Shown here: in pieces, positions 57,956 through 64,000 of the stretch
Layout of the letters: every line of letters starts with the position of its first letter
Position numbering within the stretch: position 1 is the first letter of the stretch
Assembly (NCBI GenBank): GCA_032622095.1
Contig: CP136064.1
Span: 147,874,864-147,938,863, forward strand
Length of the DNA: 64,000 nucleotides
Direction of reading: 5' to 3'
DNA from: Siphonodentalium dalli
Taxonomy: Eukaryota; Mollusca; Scaphopoda; Gadilida; Siphonodentaliidae
Translations under genes and position numbers: made by a program
The notes under the pieces: generated by a model
What the model was told of the DNA's origin: nothing
Databases searched by the model: none
What the model saw: the letters and a program-made list of their open reading frames with translations, nothing else

Positions 57956-59640
57956 ACTTTATAGTAGCTAATTACACTTAAGCATAAATTATTTATGCTT
58001 AAGCATAATTAACTTACGATCAGCGTAATACATTTGAATTACGCTTGAGTGTTATTGGGTTCATCAGCTATCTCACCTCTATGGGAGGAAGCCAAATTAA
58101 CATTTAATAAATAATTGAGCTAAAGCCCCCCCCCCCCCCCAATCAAGGAATCTCTAATTACACTTAAGTGCAATAAGAATATTTCTTATCGCGCTTAAGT
58201 GCAATAAGAAGATTCCTTATTGCGCTTAGAGATTCCTTATTGCGCTTAAGTGAAATACGATATTCCTTTTTGTGCTTAAGTGCAATAAGATATTCCTTAT
58301 TGTGCTAACTGCTAAGCGCAATTAGATATTTCCTTATTGAACTTAATTATATGGGAGGCCCTTTTCACATTTATTATTTATTTACGCTTAAGCGCAAATA
58401 ACCTCTATCATTTGCAATTAAGCAAATAGATCATATTTGCGCTTAAGCGCAAATCATTTGCACTTAAGCGCAAATAAAAATCAATATGCAATGATCCCCC
58501 CTGAATTAATTTTACATGGCACAGGCCTAAACACATCACTAAAGTTGATATAGCCCCACCATATGAGGGAAACAATCCCCCAGAAACCCCAAGATCTGTT
58601 TTATGACCATGGAAATGATATAGATCTGTGTAGGATATGTCTCTTTTATAAAATATACTATATCTCTGGGATGGCGACACAAATTCTTGGGGACAGGGAT
58701 GCTGATATTATGAAAATAGGGGTTTTTCCCCAACTTCAAGTCAATGAGTACACCATATGAGGGAAGCAAACCCCAGTAACCCCTAATTCCCTATTTATGG
58801 CCATGGAAATGGTATATATCTGTGCAGGAGATAATAAAATATACATGAGCTCTGGGAGTGAGGCACCAAATCTTGGGACACCAGGGACAGAGATGCTGAT
58901 ATGCATATGGAAATATGTTTTTTCTTCAACTTCGAGTCTGTATGGGGCTATTACTATGGGCCCATGCTAATATAATATGAGATGGACTCAATCATTCACA
59001 TCAGAGGGATGTAATGGAGTGTTAGGTATTTGCGCTTAAGCGCAAATAAATTGATAGACACATATTTGTGCTTAAGCGCAAATGATTTACGCTTAAGCAC
59101 AAATATTTGCGCTTAATGATTTATGCTTAAGCACAAATATTTGCGCTTAAGCGCAAATAAATAATAAATGTGAAAAGGGCCTCCCATACTATTTCCGCTA
59201 AAGCGCATATGATTTGTATTTAAGTATAAATGATTTGCTCTTAAGTGCAAATGATTTACACTTAAGCGTAAATGATTTGCGATTAAGCAGAATCAGAATA
59301 AATGTGAAAACGGCTTCTCGTATAATCGCTTAAGCATAATTCATTTATGATTAAGTGTAATTAATCTATCAATGAAAATAAATGACCAGTGAGCTTAAGC
59401 GTAAATCAATTACGCTTAAGCACACTTTAATCAATTACGCTTAAGCACACTAGTCATAATTCTATTACTCATAGGAGTAATGCTTTATCTACATTATACG
59501 GTTAAGCGTAAGTGAAGTACGCTTTATATGTGTGCATTACACCTGAGTGTAATACATTACGCTTAATTGTAATTCACTTACGCTAATGTGCAATTAGCTA
59601 ATACATGTGAAAAAGGCTTTCCATTATAGTTATCATCCAT
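57956..59640. repeat. Palindrome-array region, second locus
   Basis: Dense TTACGCTTAAGC/GCGCTTAAGCGCAAAT words. A copy with matching TATGGGAGGCC ends spans 58350-59188 and contains 185-bp-type units (58550-58925) like those at 43.6-44 kb. Further isolated ends (GTGAAAACGGCTTCTCGTA near 59305, GTGAAAAAGGCTTTCCAT near 59610) show overlapping or nested copies. Confidence 0.75.
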
Positions 59641-60350
59641 CAGAATGAATAGTGCTTACTAAAGCTTGACAACAGAATTTGCCATTAAAAACATTTCATG
59701 GCCAATGAGCTAACAAATGTTCTGTACTGGCATATTGAATACCAATTATTTGTACTATTGTACAGGTATAATGTAATTAAACAGTTTTGAGTTACAAAAG
59801 TAAGACAACTCTTTCTGCACGGTACTGTGCTTGCGGCCAGATTGATGTAAAAATTCGGTCAATGCGCTTACAATTTTCTATAAATAGTAACATTTTGGAA
59901 TTATTACCTCTCGATCACTGTTCGATTATAATCTTTGCCACTAACTCGGCCAATGTTCTTCCGTTTGTGATTTCACGCAACAATTCCCTTTCTATTCCTT
60001 CCCTGTCGAATTGACTACCGATTGCGATGTCAATTTGTTTTTCGCTTTAATATTCTGATGTGCATGACGCTATTCCAGCGAACGGTCATCCTCCCTAGAA
60101 GCCATTTCTGAGAACGAAACCCAATTCAATCCCAATCGAGTCGGAAGTGCTCGGGCATTTCCGTGACTGCACAAGACAACGCATCGGTTTGTATTTTCGT
60201 GTTATTATGGTGAGATTAATCGGGACGATTGATGAATATAAATAGTTAGCCGAATGGCCGTATAATGTGTACAAACTGACTTCAGGATGGGGGATTTCGT
60301 GTATCTGAGTTATTTTATTCACTCTTCCCACAGAATGACGCAGGGAACTC
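59641..60350. other. No gene recognised
   Basis: The frame 59787-60014 (75 codons) has no recognised family. The other frames are short. Confidence 0.4.
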
Positions 60351-60487
60351 AATTGTGAGGTTCAATTTACGTTTCACATCACTTTAAGACCTTTGAAATT
60401 TATATACGAACAAGCTTTCGGCTTTCTCAAGTTCACTCACAATGAATATAATACAACGTTACACAGTTACATATCATAATGTATATA

Positions 60488-61700
60488 CAGAGGCGGACTG
60501 GCCGATCGGGAGACCGGGAAATTTCCCGATGGGCCGAAGGCCGGAAATTTTTTGATTCCACGTGATTTTCTATCAAGCGAGAATCCGAGATTTTTTTTAC
60601 GGTTGGGGGGGGGGGGTATATGTGGTTGGGCCGCAAATGAAACCGACGTGGGCCGCCACATGTGTTGTTTAACCAGCCATGTATACAATAAGATGGCACT
60701 CTTCTCACATAAATTCATGAAGTGAATTCCATTTTACGACGGTGTCTGAGATTGTCCCGATTGTAACCATATTTGAAACCGTCACTAAACAAGAATATAT
60801 TGATTCGGAAATTATTCCACATGTAAAATGTTTTACTTCGGATAATGTGTACTGCCAATATATATATATAAATATATATCACCCGAGAAGCGGAAAACCG
60901 GCGAGGAAAGACAGAAGTTACCTAAATTGGGAAGTTTGCAGGTTCCCCATGTGAGTATAATGTGACGTTCGGGGGGGGGGGTACCCTCTGATGCATACAC
61001 AATCACAATATGGTGTTCGCAGTAACTAATGATGACACTGGCTTTCATACTGCGCCCTGCAATTAGCTTCGGTTCGTTCCGTTTTTAACGGTAACTCCCA
61101 GCTGTAAATCCCAAATATCCTGTAGTTATTAGGCTCGGTAGATTCTCCCTTCCCTTTAAAGAGTGGTCTAATAATTCCATTTCTCCAGTTTTCGGGAAAT
61201 TCCGGTGTTTAAAATCAAACTAAAATATTTTTTAATCGTTATTCCAAATATATCAAGAGCAAAACTCGCAGATATATCTAGTATCGCTAGGGTTTGTTGG
61301 GTTCAGAATTTGTTCTAGAATGTTAAAAGATTCAGACGAATTTTGTGCAATAGGGGCAGAATTAATGTTTAGTTTGTTCAATAAAAAATCACGTTGTTGA
61401 ACATATTTTATGCAGTGTAGAAAAAAATTTCTCAGTGTAGAAAAAATTTCTCCGTGTAGAAAAAATTTCTCCGTGTAGAAAAAAAATTCTCAGTGTAGAA
61501 AAAAAATTCTCAGTGTAGAACAAATTTCTCAGTGTAGAAAAAAAATTCTCAGTGTAGAAAACATTTCTCAGTGTAGAAAAAATTTCTCAGTGTAGAACAA
61601 AATTTCTCAGTGTAGAAAAATTTCTCAGTGTAGAAAATTATCAGATGGGCCGGTATTATATTCATTTCCCGGGCCGATTTTTTGGCCCAGTCCGCCTCTG
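60488..61700. mobile_element. 1.2-kb hAT-like element with 8-bp duplication
   Basis: The ends CAGAGGCGGACTGGCC and GGCCCAGTCCGCCTCTG are flanked by TGTATATA (60480-60487 and 61701-61708). It has no transposase. It contains a poly-G run near 60605 and a minisatellite at 61410-61640. Confidence 0.85.
61410..61640. repeat. About 12 copies of a 20-bp minisatellite
   Basis: CTCAGTGTAGAAAAAAATT with variable A-run length (and CTCCGTG in three copies). It is tandem without spacers, so it is not a CRISPR array. Confidence 0.85.
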
Positions 61701-61737
61701 TGTATATAATGAATATAATATAACGAATGATGTATGT

Positions 61738-62015
61738 CTGATCATTCAAACCGACGCTATATACGGGTCAATATATATAAATATACACAAACATGTGTTC
61801 ATGCGGATGTGAAATAGAGCATTGTACATCATAATGTATATGTATAATGTATTATATTCATTGTGAGTGAACTTGAGAAAGGCGAAAGCCGAAAGCTTGT
61901 TCGTATATAAATTTCAAAGGTCTTAAAGGTGTTATTTCACAATCCATCATCATACAGCTAGGACACAGACCTTTATCGGCTACAGAAGTATATATATATA
62001 TATATATATATATAG

Positions 62016-62047
<32 letters not shown>

Positions 62048-62930
62048 TAGAAGGTGACCCGACTTCGTCCGGGCTTTGACCTTGAATTGTCCATTTGAAG
62101 GTCAAGGTCAAGTGGGGTCACGATTTGACCAGTCCAAAACACTGCCCGAACAAAAGTACCTGACAAACGTGCCCGTCGAAATCCATCCGGTTTTACCCAA
62201 TTTGACCTCGAATTGATCATATTGAAGGTCAATGTCAGGTCGGGGTCACGACTCGACCCGTCCAATACACTCAGTGGACAAAAGTAACCCTACGTATCAA
62301 ATTTCGTCGAAATCCCATCAAAATTCGCGATTTGACCTTGAATTTACCAGATTTCAAGGTCAATGTCACGTCGCACGGGCAAATGAATAGGCTTATGAGA
62401 CTCCCGATACGAAAGTACCCCCACATACCAAGTTTCATCAAAATCCCGTGATATTCGGGAGTTTGACCTTGAAATGACCCGATTTCAAGGTCAAGGTCAC
62501 GTCGCACGGGCAAATTAATAGGCCTATGTCACTCCCCGGCCGAAAATACCCCAACATAGCAAGTTTCATCGGAATCGGGTCGGCCGTTTTCGAGTCCATT
62601 GGAAACAGACAGACAGACACACAGACACACAGACAGACATATCTTCCAAAATATATAATAGATATATCTATATGTATAGAAACACACCACACACCTATGC
62701 ACGCACATGAATCCACATACATATACAGTACACATATACACATACATCACATACAAATACATACATACATAATGCGTACACACATATATACTCACACACA
62801 CACGACAGACATACATCATTCGTTATATCCTAACCTGATCATTCAAACCGACGCTATATACGGGTCAACATATATAAATATACACAAACATGTGTTCATG
62901 CGGATGTGAAATAGAGCATTGTACATCATT
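61738..62930. repeat. 97-bp direct repeats flanking a Helentron-like copy
   Basis: CTGATCATTCAAACCGACGC to GCATTGTACATCAT occurs at 61738-61835 and 62837-62930, almost identical. The minus-strand Helentron-like element (62041-62665) and CA-rich microsatellites (62690-62820) lie between. Confidence 0.8.
62041..62665 (-). mobile_element. Helentron-like element, reverse orientation
   Basis: Reverse complement of the 56280-56862 type: CTAGAAGGTGACCCGACTTC at one end, TATCTTCCAAAATATATAAT at the other. Confidence 0.65.
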
Positions 62931-62983
62931 TACCGATGTTTTTCGGCGTCCTCATTGATAATATTCATGAATTATTACTATCA

Positions 62984-63800
62984 TCACTGCAATGTCGGTA
63001 CAATTTGAGATTGCGTGGTATGAGCTTTCCACAAACAATACGTACTGCATACTATAAAGTCTGTGAATAAGTCAGCTTCATCAATTAAATCAAATAACTC
63101 CGGTGGACGTGCAGTGAGAAATACATTCAATTGTACATCTGGGCAAGGGCTGTCTAGTTTGAGAATACATTGAATATTGAACTGGTTCATTAACTCATAC
63201 CATATATATGTCGTTGCTATATTCCGCAGTTTAGGATGATGTGTTGATGGAGATCATCATAAGCAACACCACAAGTTACAAACACGGACTCAGTACAAGC
63301 CATGATGCCGGCCACAGTCAGGTATGCTATTTTGTGTCTAGGGAACTTTCGACAGCAACGCCACAAATGGGAGACTGATAAATGTGGGTGTATAACATGA
63401 AAGCGACTGAGTGATTTGTCGCGATCACCGCGATTTTCCATCCGTGTTCTGAATATTCAGATATTGCCTTGCGCACTATACTTTTCCATGACGACTTTGT
63501 TTGGAATTCACTTTCAGAAACATAATTTGTAAAATACGACATCAACTGGTGGTTACCCAGAATATTTGCAATATCGGAAATGAAGGATTTTTCCTGAAAC
63601 CCCATCTATGAAGAACGAGTGCAGCCTTAATAAGAAAACCGATTTGGCTGCCTTCTCATTTGTGAGGGCGCATAGACTTCCGAAGAAGACAAGCTTCTTT
63701 TTTTCAATAAAACTGTGAATATTACCTATTCCCAGCAACCCTTCTACAATGTTCGTCCGTGTTTTGGAATGCAAGCCTTAGATCTTTTTAAGGCAAAATT
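62984..63800 (-). pseudogene. C-terminal fragment of a LINE protein, frameshifted
   Basis: Successive minus-strand frames resemble the region after the reverse transcriptase in many LINEs. 63774-63553 reads NIHSFIEKKKLVFFGSLCAL. 63605-63327 reads FISDIANILGNHQLMSYF and WKSIVRKAISE. 63441-63217 ends in a degenerate Cys/His knuckle (FVTCGVAYDDLHQHIILNC). 63190-62984 reads DVQLNVFLTARPPELFDLI. At least three phase changes are needed. No RT catalytic motif lies in the window. Confidence 0.6.
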
Positions 63801-63922
63801 GGTGAGTTCTTTCCAGGGATAATACATCTGAATCGGTCAAGCCACATAGCAGTTCGCATCCGAAGAGACCTCTTGGCAATATTATTTAATAAATAGAGCA
63901 TGGCTTGGAGTGAAATACGCCG

Positions 63923-64000
63923 ATATAGTGCATAGTGAGGTTGTGTAGTTCACGACGCGAAGCGGAGTGAACTACACAACCGCACTATGCACTATATCGG
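63923..64000. repeat. Hairpin cut by the window end
   Basis: CGATATAGTGCATAGTG.GGTTGTGTAGTTCAC pairs with GTGAACTACACAACC.CACTATGCACTATATCG around a loop of 13 bases (GACGCGAAGCGGA). Only one mismatch is seen in about 35 bp. Confidence 0.85.

Larger units (their letters stand above)
60360..61945. repeat. Inverted flanks around the second hAT element
   Basis: 60385-60470 (GACCTTTGAAATTTATATAC to CACTCACAATGAATATAATA) recurs inverted at about 61850-61922, so the hAT-like element sits inside an older palindromic repeat. Confidence 0.75.

Noticed and set aside
61410-61640. CRISPR-like array of about 20-bp repeats
   Set aside because: Units are directly adjacent without spacers, and the context is a eukaryotic hAT element.

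Overview
This is animal nuclear DNA with few genes and many repeats. It is AT-rich and has GT-AG splice signals, TATA promoters, long (TA)n tracts, LINE (non-LTR) retrotransposons, hAT, TTAA-target and TA-target DNA elements, and Helentron-like repeats. Nothing looks bacterial: there are no operons, and no tRNA, rRNA or CRISPR was seen. An aquatic invertebrate is my best guess, but no host gene identifies the species.

Region by region. 1-4.2 kb: a compact, partly decayed cluster. It has two overlapping minus-strand frames with a lysine/arginine-rich motif, three copies of a promoter-bearing repeat, and a short non-histone reading frame (2819-3245) with a TATA box upstream and a canonical histone-type 3' stem-loop downstream. 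4.7-5.5 kb: a deleted SAP/YqaJ-nuclease gene with an inverted duplication at its end. 5.6-15.5 kb: a dead LINE split by a 5,076-bp foldback transposon (6268-11343). The target duplication is a perfect 9 bp, and the LINE reading frame matches across the insertion. The foldback loop has its own TATA box and splice signals. 15.5-20.6 kb: mostly non-coding, with LINE tails, a possible broken exon for a membrane-anchored protein, and the first coding exon of a secreted peptide (18539-18794, minus). 20.6-23.9 kb: an almost intact second LINE with endonuclease and reverse transcriptase. 24-27.9 kb: inverted and tandem repeats.

27,922-49,205: apparently one 21.3-kb insertion. It has CCCAGATAGC terminal repeats and a TA duplication, and sits inside a Helentron-like repeat whose uninterrupted copy lies at 54.5-55.1 kb. 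Inside are large CAACGTTG arrays at both ends, a hAT element with a BED-finger remnant, nested TA and TTAA MITEs, arrays of the palindrome GCGCTTAAGCGC bounded by TATGGGAGGCC ends, and a long hairpin. No transposase frame was recognised.

49.2-57 kb: a run of Helentron-like non-autonomous elements rich in TCAAGGTCA and TGCGCATGCGC motifs. 57.9-59.6 kb: a second copy of the palindrome-array family. 60.5-61.7 kb: another hAT-like element with an 8-bp target duplication. 63-63.8 kb: a broken LINE 3' end. The window stops inside a perfect-looking hairpin. The window is best read as a nest of mobile elements whose order of insertion can be worked out from empty sites and target duplications.
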